A stretch of 64,000 nt of DNA from Desulfuromonadaceae bacterium (GTDB lineage Bacteria > Desulfobacterota > Desulfuromonadia > Geobacterales > Pseudopelobacteraceae). The stretch spans positions 1 through 64,000 of the forward strand of contig JAQUHA010000020.1 of NCBI GenBank assembly GCA_028683855.1, in the 5' to 3' direction. Positions 29,273-37,161 of the stretch are shown here, in pieces. The translations under genes and the position numbers were made by a program. Numbering within the stretch: position 1 is the stretch's first letter; the number at the start of each line of letters is the position of its first letter. The notes under the pieces are model-generated. The model saw only the letters and a program-made list of their open reading frames with translations. It was not told the DNA's origin and did not search any database.

Positions 29273-29313
29273 AAAAACAGGTACACAGATTATTATTTGT
29301 GTACCTGTTTTTG
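29273..29313 (+). terminator. Terminator after the DUF3015 gene
   Basis: AAAAACAGGTACACA (29273-29287) and TGTGTACCTGTTTTT (29298-29312) form a perfect 15-base stem with a 10-base loop, ending in T-rich sequence. Confidence 0.93.
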
Positions 29314-29369
29314 TATTTTAACGTCATCATCAGAAATGCCCTTATTATGTTAATGAATATCATACAGAT

Positions 29370-31271
29370 ATGAAATTAAAACCCCCTCTCATAATTACGC
29401 TTGTTTTCTCCTTTCTCTTTATTCTATCTCCCGTAGTTTTTGCATATGATCAACTGTACGTTGATCTTCTAGTAGATAGGGCTTTACGAAATAAAATATA
29501 TGAACAGCGTGGCTGGAAAGTCCTGCTGCATTATGGCAACTCTTTGATGGGTGAAGAGAGGAGCAAAATTGATGATGTAAAGTTTTTTATCTCGCCTGTG
29601 GGGAGGACAGATCCGGTTTTAGAGCTTGAAGCGACATTACGGAGCTTTTTTGAACCTGACTCGATCGATGGTCATAGTAGCTTGTGCAAATTCCCTGCAA
29701 GATATTCCTGGTTAGAAGAACAGCTTGATATTGATCCTGCGGAATTACCGGAAGTCTCATGTTCTGAACGAGATAAATCTCTTGAGACGGTTGAGGCTAA
29801 ATCCGCCGTTCTGGTTTTTCCTGTGGGGCATATAAACAGTCCGGCATCGATGTTTGGGCATTCTCTTATTCGTATTGACGGTAGCAGCAAAAGCACTCTC
29901 ATATCCTATGCAGTTAATTACTCCGCCGTAAATACAGATTCAAATGGACTTTCGTACGCTTATAAGGGGCTTACCGGTATGTATAAGGGGTACTTTTCCC
30001 TTATGCCGTATTATGACAAGGTCAAGGAGTATAACAATCTTGAACATCGTGATATGTGGGAATACAGACTGAGTCTTAGCGAAGCAGAAGTTAAGCAGAT
30101 GCTTTATCATATATGGGAGCTCCAGAATATAAACTCTTCTTACTATTTTATTGATGAAAACTGCTCTTATAATCTACTTTTTCTAATTGAGGTGGCGCGT
30201 CCCGAACTTCATTTGACCGATAAAACCGGTTTTTTTGTTGCTCCGTCTGATACGGTTAGAGTCGTAATGGATACAGGTATTGTTGATGAAATAAAGTATA
30301 GACCTTCACAGGGTACAAAAATAAGAAAGATTATTTCTCTTCTTGATTCTGAAACCCAAAAAACAGCCCATGATATTTCGTTCCAATCTGATGAAGCAGA
30401 TATTTTAAATCAGATGGCTGTTTCTAAAATAGATAAGATTAAAATACTTGATCTCGCTGCCGGTTTTGTTCAGTTCAGATATAGCCGCAAGGAAATTGAA
30501 AAGAGTAATTATAACCGGAAATACCTTAAAATATTAAATCATAGAAGCTCTCTTGGTACTGCTCCGGAAGATTTATACGCAATTGAAGAGCCTTCAAGGC
30601 CGGATACCGGGCATGGTACTACAAAAATTTCTATTGCAGCCGGAATTCATCGCAATAAATTATTCGGTGAACTTAACATTCAGCCGGTTTTTCATGCTTT
30701 GCTTGACCCTGATGAAGGCTATCTACCCGGCGCCCAGATAAAGTTTTTAGATACATCTCTACGCTATGATTCTGGTATTGATAAGTACTATCTTAAAACA
30801 TTACATCTAATTGATATTATTTCAATCTCTCCTCGGGACTCGTTTTTCAAACCATTATCATGGAAGATAAACACCGGGTTTGACAGGATTCTTTTTTCTG
30901 ATGGAAATGAACACACAATTTATCGCCTGAACAGTGGAGGTGGTTTTTCATACACATCTCCGTTTGGCGGTCTATTCTATATGTTGGGCGAAATTGATAT
31001 AAATATCGCCCCGCAATTTAGTGATTTTGTAAGTATAGCTCCTGGCTTTAGTGTTGGATTGATTGAGCAACTTATGAAAAAGACGAAGTTGTACCTGAAT
31101 TTTTCCAGTTATTGGTATGTTACAGGTGATAAACGAGCTCTACTAAAAGGCTCTCTCGGGATTAACCAGAGTCTCAATAAGAGTAACAGTATTTCGCTTG
31201 AAAGTTCCCAAGAGCATATTGGAAGCCTCAATGTTTCTGAAGTTTCAATGCGTTGGAATTACTATTATTAA
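29370..31271 (+). CDS. DUF4105 (Lnb N-terminal-like) outer-envelope protein with C-terminal beta-barrel-like half
   Basis: 633 residues: signal peptide (to about residue 25, VVFAYD), then the DUF4105 domain up to about residue 340, recognisable by FPVGHINSPASMFGHSLIRID, GLTGMYKGYFSLMPYYDKVKEYNNLEHRDMWEY and YYFIDENCSYNLL. The invariant His and Cys residues in these motifs suggest a papain-like or NlpC-like enzyme fold. The second half alternates polar and aromatic residues in beta strands and ends in RWNYYY, consistent with an outer-membrane barrel. The substrate is unknown; a lipoprotein or acyl-chain processing role has been discussed for the family. The ribosome site is weak. Confidence 0.8.
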   Translation: MKLKPPLIITLVFSFLFILSPVVFAYDQLYVDLLVDRALRNKIYEQRGWKVLLHYGNSLMGEERSKIDDVKFFISPVGRTDPVLELEATLRSFFEPDSIDGHSSLCKFPARYSWLEEQLDIDPAELPEVSCSERDKSLETVEAKSAVLVFPVGHINSPASMFGHSLIRIDGSSKSTLISYAVNYSAVNTDSNGLSYAYKGLTGMYKGYFSLMPYYDKVKEYNNLEHRDMWEYRLSLSEAEVKQMLYHIWELQNINSSYYFIDENCSYNLLFLIEVARPELHLTDKTGFFVAPSDTVRVVMDTGIVDEIKYRPSQGTKIRKIISLLDSETQKTAHDISFQSDEADILNQMAVSKIDKIKILDLAAGFVQFRYSRKEIEKSNYNRKYLKILNHRSSLGTAPEDLYAIEEPSRPDTGHGTTKISIAAGIHRNKLFGELNIQPVFHALLDPDEGYLPGAQIKFLDTSLRYDSGIDKYYLKTLHLIDIISISPRDSFFKPLSWKINTGFDRILFSDGNEHTIYRLNSGGGFSYTSPFGGLFYMLGEIDINIAPQFSDFVSIAPGFSVGLIEQLMKKTKLYLNFSSYWYVTGDKRALLKGSLGINQSLNKSNSISLESSQEHIGSLNVSEVSMRWNYYY

Positions 31272-31311
31272 GTGCAGGCTGATATGTTTGCATATAACAA
31301 AAGATAATCTG

Positions 31312-31335
31312 AACTGCTCCCTGTGCAGTTTTATT
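31312..31335 (+). terminator. Weak terminator after the DUF4105 gene
   Basis: AACTGC (31312-31317) and GCAGTT (31325-31330) with a 7-base loop, followed by TTATT. The T run merges into the -35 of the following promoter. Confidence 0.45.
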
Positions 31336-31362
31336 GACACCATGTTGCTTTAAGATTAGTAT
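31334..31362 (+). promoter_or_regulatory. Putative sigma-70 promoter of the pgpH-like operon
   Basis: TTGACA (31334-31339), a 17-base spacer and TAGTAT (31357-31362), about 50 bases before the ATG at 31414. Confidence 0.55.
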
Positions 31363-31413
31363 CCGAAAAATGTTGTTCTACCGAAACCGGTGATCCAGTG
31401 GTTCATTTAATCT

Positions 31414-33855
31414 ATGGCTGAACAATCAGGCAACAAGCAGGAACAGCACACTCTGACGTATTTAAGTCAGCTTGGTTCAAATTTCCTTGATTCGCTTATA
31501 AGGAGATTCTCCAACCCCGAGACGGCTCGTCGCAACCGGTCTATCCTGTTGCTCACAACGGCTTTAATCCTGACGATCGCAATACTTCCAAGCCAGCATA
31601 CATCAACTTTTTCATATAAAATCGGTGACATTGCCAAATCTGATATTCGCGTAACGAAGGATATGCTTGTTGAAGATAAGGCTTTGACTGAGCAACGCCG
31701 TAAAGACGCAGCCAACAATGCGCCTGTTGTATACAATCAGAGTGATCAGGTGTCGGGTGCTATTGCTGACAAGCTTCAACAGGCGCTTGCCATAAAAGAT
31801 GCCGCAACTCAGGAAAAGTCAAAAATTAACATCCCTGCCTTGCGTACAGAGCTTGTACCGCTCCTCGATACAACTCTGAGTGACGCTGAAATCCTGGCGT
31901 TCAGCAGAATTTCTGCAGATAAAATCTTTTTGGCGCATACCAACAAACTGCTTGATGATCTGTATCAGCGCAAAATTGTCCTTGATGCCAATGTGTTTCA
32001 GACAGACATTCGTCGCGGGCTTGAAATTGCCGACAATAATGGTCATCTGATCGGTGGCGGCTATTTTTCTACAAGTTTCACGGACATTATGGAGGCGAGA
32101 CGTATCGTAAGCAATTGGAGTTTCAAGGGGATTGATATCGCCTTTGATAATATCCGGGTTGCTTCAATAATATCAAGAATGTTGCTCCCGAATCTGTTTT
32201 ACAATCGTGAAGCATCTCAGGTGCGCGCTCTTACCGCCATGGAAACGGTGAGACCTGTCCTTTTCAAGCTCCAAAAGGGTGAAATGGTTGTACGTGTCGG
32301 AGAACGGATTACCGCTGAACAGTCGCATAAGCTTGATGCAATCTTCGGAGAAAGGCGTGCTGGAAGCCAGCTTTTTAAGGCGCTTGGGACCTGCACTCTG
32401 ATACTGGTGCTTTTTTATTTCCCTTACCGGTTTGCCTGCAAAAATATTCGTAAGTTTAACCCGAGCAACAAGGATGTACTCATTATATCCATGCTGATAA
32501 CAATCAGCTTTCTCTGCTTCAAAACAGCCCTTCTGATTACCAGCAATATAGGACCGGTATTTCCATCCATAGACCCTTCAAGCTATTTTTACCTTTTTCC
32601 GTTTGCCGCCGGAGCAATGATAGTCCGTATTTTTATCAACTCCGAAGTCGCTCTTGTTTACTGCGCGATTACAGCCCCGCTTCTGGGTATAATGTTTGAT
32701 AACAATATGCTGGTTGTCATCTACTCCATGCTTGGTGGAATAGTCGGTGCTCATGGCGTCAGACATTGTACCAGCCGAAGTACAGTCTATACAGCAGGTT
32801 ACAAAATTTCAGTTGTAAACTTTGCTATGGCTTTATCGTTCCAGACCCTTAATAGCTCGCTCTTTACGATGCAAACTGTATATGTATCCATATTCGCGCT
32901 CTTGAGTGGTTTTATAAGTGCAGGTTTTGTTTCAAGCTTCATACCACTTGTTGAAACCCTCTTTCAGTACACAACTGATATAAAACTCTTAGAACTGGCA
33001 AATCTTAACTCTCCTGTACTTCGCGAGTTGATGGTCAAAGCTCCCGGTACATATCATCACAGTATAGTAGTTGGTAATCTGGTTGAGGCGGCAGCGGAAT
33101 CGATTGGTGGCAATCCTCTGCTGGCAAGGGTTGCGGCGTATTATCACGATATCGGTAAAGCAGCAAAACCGCTTTATTTTATTGAAAATCAGTCCGGCGA
33201 AGAGAATCGTCACGACAAACTGACTCCGAGCATGAGTACGCTGATTCTCGTTTCGCATATCAAAGAGGGGGTTGAACTGGCTCGTGAAAACAGGCTTGGT
33301 CAGTCAATAATTGATATAATCCGTCAGCATCACGGCACGGCTCTGATTAAATTCTTCTACGAGCGTGCTAAGAGTCAGGCAGTACTGACAGGTCAGACTG
33401 TGGAAGAAACCGATTTCCGTTATCCCGGTCCAAAACCTCAGACGCGCGAAGCCGGTATTGTAATGCTTGCCGATTGTGTTGAGGCTGCATCACGTACATT
33501 GGTTAATCCTACGCCGGACCGTATTCAGGGGATGGTTCAAAAACTTGTAAATAATGTATTTATAGATGGTCAGCTTGATGAGTGTGAATTGACACTCAAA
33601 AATCTGCACGAAATTGCCAAAAGTTTTACAGCTATTCTTAACGGTATATTTCACCACCGCATAGATTACCCTGAACCGGTTTCAAAAGGTGGCGACCGGG
33701 CAAGAAAAAGTGAAGTCCGTGAATCAGATAAAAAAGAGGGTGGGGTCGAAACTGATGCTGATAATGCTGAACAACCGCCAGAGACGCCAGAAATTTCAGA
33801 GCAGTCAGTTAAAAAAAGTGGCGGCGAGAATATTAAGCGCCTTGGAATGTCCTGA
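31414..33855 (+). CDS. Membrane HD-domain phosphodiesterase, PgpH/YqfF type
   Basis: 813 residues. A first membrane helix near residues 40-60 is followed by a large extracytoplasmic 7TMR-HDED domain (about 60-310), a group of membrane helices (about 320-510) and an HD domain. The HD domain shows APGTYHHSIVVGNLVEAAAE, AAYYHDIGK (HD pair), LVSHIKEGVELA, IIRQHHGT and MLADCVEAASRT. PgpH proteins hydrolyse cyclic di-AMP in Firmicutes; the same architecture here suggests a cyclic dinucleotide phosphodiesterase, but the substrate is not proven for this lineage. The last 80 residues are low complexity (Glu, Lys, Ser, Pro) and overlap the ybeY start in another frame. It forms an operon with ybeY, dgkA-PAP2 and perhaps asnS. 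Confidence 0.9.
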   Translation: MAEQSGNKQEQHTLTYLSQLGSNFLDSLIRRFSNPETARRNRSILLLTTALILTIAILPSQHTSTFSYKIGDIAKSDIRVTKDMLVEDKALTEQRRKDAANNAPVVYNQSDQVSGAIADKLQQALAIKDAATQEKSKINIPALRTELVPLLDTTLSDAEILAFSRISADKIFLAHTNKLLDDLYQRKIVLDANVFQTDIRRGLEIADNNGHLIGGGYFSTSFTDIMEARRIVSNWSFKGIDIAFDNIRVASIISRMLLPNLFYNREASQVRALTAMETVRPVLFKLQKGEMVVRVGERITAEQSHKLDAIFGERRAGSQLFKALGTCTLILVLFYFPYRFACKNIRKFNPSNKDVLIISMLITISFLCFKTALLITSNIGPVFPSIDPSSYFYLFPFAAGAMIVRIFINSEVALVYCAITAPLLGIMFDNNMLVVIYSMLGGIVGAHGVRHCTSRSTVYTAGYKISVVNFAMALSFQTLNSSLFTMQTVYVSIFALLSGFISAGFVSSFIPLVETLFQYTTDIKLLELANLNSPVLRELMVKAPGTYHHSIVVGNLVEAAAESIGGNPLLARVAAYYHDIGKAAKPLYFIENQSGEENRHDKLTPSMSTLILVSHIKEGVELARENRLGQSIIDIIRQHHGTALIKFFYERAKSQAVLTGQTVEETDFRYPGPKPQTREAGIVMLADCVEAASRTLVNPTPDRIQGMVQKLVNNVFIDGQLDECELTLKNLHEIAKSFTAILNGIFHHRIDYPEPVSKGGDRARKSEVRESDKKEGGVETDADNAEQPPETPEISEQSVKKSGGENIKRLGMS

Positions 33856-34225
33856 CGATACGGAGCTTTCAATATCGGTTATAGGTGACCGCTCCATAAG
33901 AGTAATAAACAGGGAATATCTTGGCAAAGATCGCCCTACAAATGTTATCTCCTTTTCACTGCAGGAGGGGGAGTTCGGCGGTATAAATCCGGGCGCTCTC
34001 GGAGATGTGATAATTTCAGCCGATACAGCGGCAAAGGAGGCGGAAGATGGCGGGATATGTTTTTTTGAGCGCCTCTCTTTTCTTTTGCTTCATGGGATTC
34101 TGCACCTTTGCGGTTACGACCATGAACGGAGTGGTGAAAGTGAAGCAGAAAAAATGCGGCATAAGGAGCTACAGCTATTCAAAATTCTGAAGAAAGAAGG
34201 GTTGTTAAGCCAGTCCGTTTCATAG
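33755..34225 (+). CDS. ybeY: Endoribonuclease YbeY
   Basis: 156 residues from the ATG at 33755, chosen because MLIMLNNRQ matches the usual YbeY start (strand ending NRQ); ATG at 33764 is also possible. The zinc-binding motif HGILHLCGYDH is complete, with REYLGKDRPTNVISFSL before it. YbeY matures 16S rRNA 3' ends and takes part in ribosome quality control. The first 101 bases overlap the low-complexity tail of the PgpH-like gene in a different frame, and its end overlaps the dgkA fusion. GAGGGTGGGG lies upstream. Confidence 0.93.
   Translation: MLIMLNNRQRRQKFQSSQLKKVAARILSALECPDDTELSISVIGDRSIRVINREYLGKDRPTNVISFSLQEGEFGGINPGALGDVIISADTAAKEAEDGGICFFERLSFLLLHGILHLCGYDHERSGESEAEKMRHKELQLFKILKKEGLLSQSVS
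34163..34179 (+). promoter_or_regulatory. dgkA: Ribosome binding site and ATT start of dgkA
   Basis: AAGGAG at 34163-34168 lies eight bases before the ATT at 34177-34179, inside the end of ybeY. It decides the unusual start, as no ordinary start codon exists upstream of the conserved kinase N terminus. Confidence 0.6.
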
Positions 34226-34911
34226 AATCTGTAAACTGCGCAATCGAAGGTATTCTACACGCAACAAGGACGGAAAAACATCTCCGTATCCACTTTATTG
34301 CCGCAATTGTGGTTCTGCTTGCTGTACTGTTTCTCAAAGTCAGCGCATTGGAATTTGCTCTGCTGGCACTCTCTATTCTTGCCGTACTCTGTGCAGAACT
34401 CCTTAATACTTCCATTGAAGCTGTAGTGGATATGGTATCGCCCGGCTTTCATCCGCTTGCTAAAACCGCAAAAGATACAGCTGCAGGTGCTGTATTTATT
34501 GCCGCTTGCGGCGCTGCCATTATGGGGTACATTATTCTGGCAAAATATGTAATGCCGCTCTACGGGGAGGTTCTTTCGATGTTTGCAGCTGCGTCTGATA
34601 TGGGCACCATAGTGTCGATATTGATAGTGCTAATAGTAGTAATTATTCTTAAAAGTGTTACAGGGACAGGTACATCGCTTCATGGCGGCATACCGAGCGG
34701 TCATGCCGCTGTTGCCTTCTCAATCGCCACCGCGGTATCACTCAATACTGCCGACCCTCTTATTTCACTGCTCTCGTTTTCGCTGGCAGTCATGGTAAGT
34801 CATTCCAGGCTTCTGATGAAAATTCATACACTGCGTGAAATTATTGTCGGTGCAACTGTCGGATCTGTTATTACACTATTGGTTCTGCAGCTTTTTAAAT
34901 GGTATGCATGA
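34177..34911 (+). CDS. dgkA: DgkA-PAP2 fusion (undecaprenol/diacylglycerol kinase plus lipid phosphatase), apparent ATT start
   Basis: 244 residues if initiated at ATT 34177. Residues about 13-118 are a DgkA-type kinase: RFIESVNCAIEGILHATRTE, HLRIHFIAA, CAELLNTSIEAVVDMV and HPLAKTAKDTAAGAV. The conserved RFIES...RIH part lies before the first ordinary start (GTG 34309), and the frame between the stop at 34162 and that GTG contains no ATG, GTG or TTG. ATT at 34177 has AAGGAG (34163-34168) eight bases upstream. Residues about 150-240 are a PAP2 phosphatase-like domain with GGIPSGHAA and SHSRLLMKIHTLREIIVGA. Three or more helices anchor each half. Combining a lipid kinase and phosphatase suggests undecaprenyl-phosphate recycling. 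It overlaps ybeY by 49 bases. Confidence 0.8.
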   Translation: MQNSEERRVVKPVRFIESVNCAIEGILHATRTEKHLRIHFIAAIVVLLAVLFLKVSALEFALLALSILAVLCAELLNTSIEAVVDMVSPGFHPLAKTAKDTAAGAVFIAACGAAIMGYIILAKYVMPLYGEVLSMFAAASDMGTIVSILIVLIVVIILKSVTGTGTSLHGGIPSGHAAVAFSIATAVSLNTADPLISLLSFSLAVMVSHSRLLMKIHTLREIIVGATVGSVITLLVLQLFKWYA

Positions 34912-34933
34912 TTAGTTTAGGAGGTTCTACAGC

Positions 34934-36313
34934 ATGAGGTCACGCATTAAAGATATCCTTGAACAGGGTGCTGCCTCGGCACCCTGTTCTTTTTCCGGTT
35001 GGGTTAGGTCTGTCAGGGTGATGAAGGGGCTCTGTTTCATCGTTCTTAACGATGGTTCAGATGTTAACGGTATTCAGATAGTTGTGGACCCCTCTTTACA
35101 TAACTTCGTCCGGATTTCTCATCTCGGTACAGGTAGTGCTCTTACTGTCACAGGAATCCTCGTAGCATCCCCTGCGTCAGGGCAGAAATGGGAACTTTCC
35201 GCGCAAAAAATTGAAATTGTCGGAAACGCTGACGACTCTTATCCGCTTCAGAAAAAGCGTCATTCGTTTGAATATCTCCGTACCATTGCTCATCTGCGAC
35301 CACGTACAAATACTTTCGGCGCAGTTTTCCGGCTGAGGTCAAAGCTGGCTCAGGCTGTTCACCGCTTCTTTTCCGAACAGAACTTTCTCTACGTTCATAC
35401 CCCCATAATCACCTCAAGCGACTGCGAGGGAGCCGGAGAACTTTTTCGTGTCACTACTCTTGATCCGTCAAACCACCCTCTTATTAATGGAGTCCCTGAC
35501 TACAGTCAGGATTTTTTTGCTCAAAAAACAGGATTGACAGTAAGTGGACAGCTTGAGGGGGAGCTGTTTGCGCTTGCCTTTCGAGACATATACACTTTTG
35601 GGCCGACATTTCGGGCTGAGAACTCAAACACCGCGCGTCACGCTTCCGAGTTCTGGATGATTGAGCCGGAGATGGCATTTGCAGACCTCTCTGATGATGC
35701 CGATCTGGCTGAAAAATTTATAAAGTATCTATGCCGTTTTGCCCTTGAAGAGTGTTCCGAAGATATGGCTTTTTTTGATAAACATATCGAAAACGGCCTG
35801 ATTGAGCGGATAACCGGCGTAGCCGAAGCCGACTTTGCCCGTATGGAATATACAGAGGCTATTGATCGCCTTGAGCGATCATCTGCGTCTTTTTCATATC
35901 CGGTTAAATGGGGTCTGGATCTGCAGACGGAACATGAGCGTTATATTACCGAAAAGATTGTAGGGGGACCAACTTTCATCATTAATTACCCGAAAGAGAT
36001 CAAGGCATTCTACATGAGGCAGAATAATGATGGTCGTACCGTTGCCGCGATGGATCTGCTTGTGCCGAAGGTCGGAGAAATAATCGGCGGCAGTCAGCGT
36101 GAGGAGAGGCTTGATCTTCTTGAATCACGGATGACCGAAATGAAAATTGCCGATGAATCTCTATGGTGGTATCTCGATAGCCGGCGCTGGGGGAGCTCCC
36201 CTCATGCCGGTTTCGGGCTTGGTTTTGAGAGGCTTGTGATGTATCTCTCCGGCATGGAAAATATAAGGGATGTTATTCCATTCCCAAGGACACCAAGGCA
36301 CTGTGAATTTTAG
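34934..36313 (+). CDS. asnS: Asparaginyl-tRNA synthetase
   Basis: 459 residues. The N-terminal OB fold (CSFSGWVRSVRVMKGLCFIVLNDGS) binds the anticodon. The class II core shows motif 2 region (FGPTFRAENSNTARHASEFWMIEPEMAF), GGPTFIINYPKEIKAFYMRQN and motif 3 (GFGLGFERLVMYLSGMENIRDVIPFPRTP). The KxFYMR...N pattern and absence of an AspRS insertion favour AsnS. An AGGAGG lies nine bases before the ATG. It follows dgkA by 22 bases and converges with the HDOD gene, two bases away. Confidence 0.96.
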   Translation: MRSRIKDILEQGAASAPCSFSGWVRSVRVMKGLCFIVLNDGSDVNGIQIVVDPSLHNFVRISHLGTGSALTVTGILVASPASGQKWELSAQKIEIVGNADDSYPLQKKRHSFEYLRTIAHLRPRTNTFGAVFRLRSKLAQAVHRFFSEQNFLYVHTPIITSSDCEGAGELFRVTTLDPSNHPLINGVPDYSQDFFAQKTGLTVSGQLEGELFALAFRDIYTFGPTFRAENSNTARHASEFWMIEPEMAFADLSDDADLAEKFIKYLCRFALEECSEDMAFFDKHIENGLIERITGVAEADFARMEYTEAIDRLERSSASFSYPVKWGLDLQTEHERYITEKIVGGPTFIINYPKEIKAFYMRQNNDGRTVAAMDLLVPKVGEIIGGSQREERLDLLESRMTEMKIADESLWWYLDSRRWGSSPHAGFGLGFERLVMYLSGMENIRDVIPFPRTPRHCEF

Positions 36314-36315
36314 TA

Positions 36316-37161
36316 TTATATCTCCAGCTCACCGGCATCCTCCACCACAATTTCCAGCTCTGCCAGAACCATCTCTTTTACTCCCAGATATTGAGACTCC
36401 GGGGATGAAATGAGGGAAATTGAAGAGTCGGGGTGCGGAGATTTACCGATTTTTTTACAGGCTTTGTCTGACAGACGTACTATATTCAGCAGAATATCAT
36501 TGCCGTCAAACTCTTCTTTATGGTGGTTTATTGCAATATTACAGTAGCTTTCCGGCAGACTCCATGAATTCATAAGCCGATAGCCAACCTCTTCGTGCAT
36601 CCTGTCTAAAATTTCATTTATCAAAGTCTCTGAAAAAGCACCTTTTGCCTCCTTGCTTTTATGCACATCCTCCAGAACTTTTAATAATGCCAACTGCCCT
36701 ATATCGTGCAGCAGACCTGCCATAAAACTTTCTGAAATCAGATTGGAATATCCGATCTTCCTTGCCAGCCATTTTGCTCCCGTTGCACACGAAAGCGAGT
36801 GAATCCAGAGCTTTTGCATAGACTGGTTCAGGTACTCATTTTCTGATTGATATATCTCGAACTGAGACGCCATCATAGCCATATTGGCAACTTCCTGAGC
36901 GCCCAGCCGGACAATAGCATCCTTTATAGTCGCAATTGACGAGAGACCTGCATAGTAGGACGAGTTGGCAACCTTCAGCACCTGACTTGCCAGAGACTGA
37001 TCCTCGCTGATCATCTCAATAACGCTCTCCATTCTGAAATCACGTCGTACAAGCATCTGCTGAAGTTTAACAGCAACAGAATTAAAGACCGGCAGATCCT
37101 GTAGATCACCTTGAAGATGCTCATCAATCAACTCTATAAGCGGCTTTTCGGTTTTAATCAT
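36316..37161 (-). CDS. HDOD domain protein
   Basis: 281 residues. The HDOD domain covers about residues 18-215: LPVFNSVAVKLQQML, ISEDQSLASQVLKVANSSYYAG, TIKDAIVRLGAQEVANMAM and the degenerate HD-like segment AGLLHDIGQLALLKV. HDOD domains lack robust phosphodiesterase activity and act as signalling or scaffold modules. Here the HD pair (HDIG) is retained in one motif, so activity cannot be excluded. Its ATG overlaps the stop of the upstream GspE-type ATPase by four bases, so the two are likely made together and may act in the same motility or secretion pathway. Confidence 0.9.
   Translation of the reverse strand: MIKTEKPLIELIDEHLQGDLQDLPVFNSVAVKLQQMLVRRDFRMESVIEMISEDQSLASQVLKVANSSYYAGLSSIATIKDAIVRLGAQEVANMAMMASQFEIYQSENEYLNQSMQKLWIHSLSCATGAKWLARKIGYSNLISESFMAGLLHDIGQLALLKVLEDVHKSKEAKGAFSETLINEILDRMHEEVGYRLMNSWSLPESYCNIAINHHKEEFDGNDILLNIVRLSDKACKKIGKSPHPDSSISLISSPESQYLGVKEMVLAELEIVVEDAGELEI

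Noticed and set aside
33689..33754. Upstream extension of ybeY
   Set aside because: These codons lie fully within the pgpH tail, lack similarity to YbeY, and the conserved N terminus begins at 33755.
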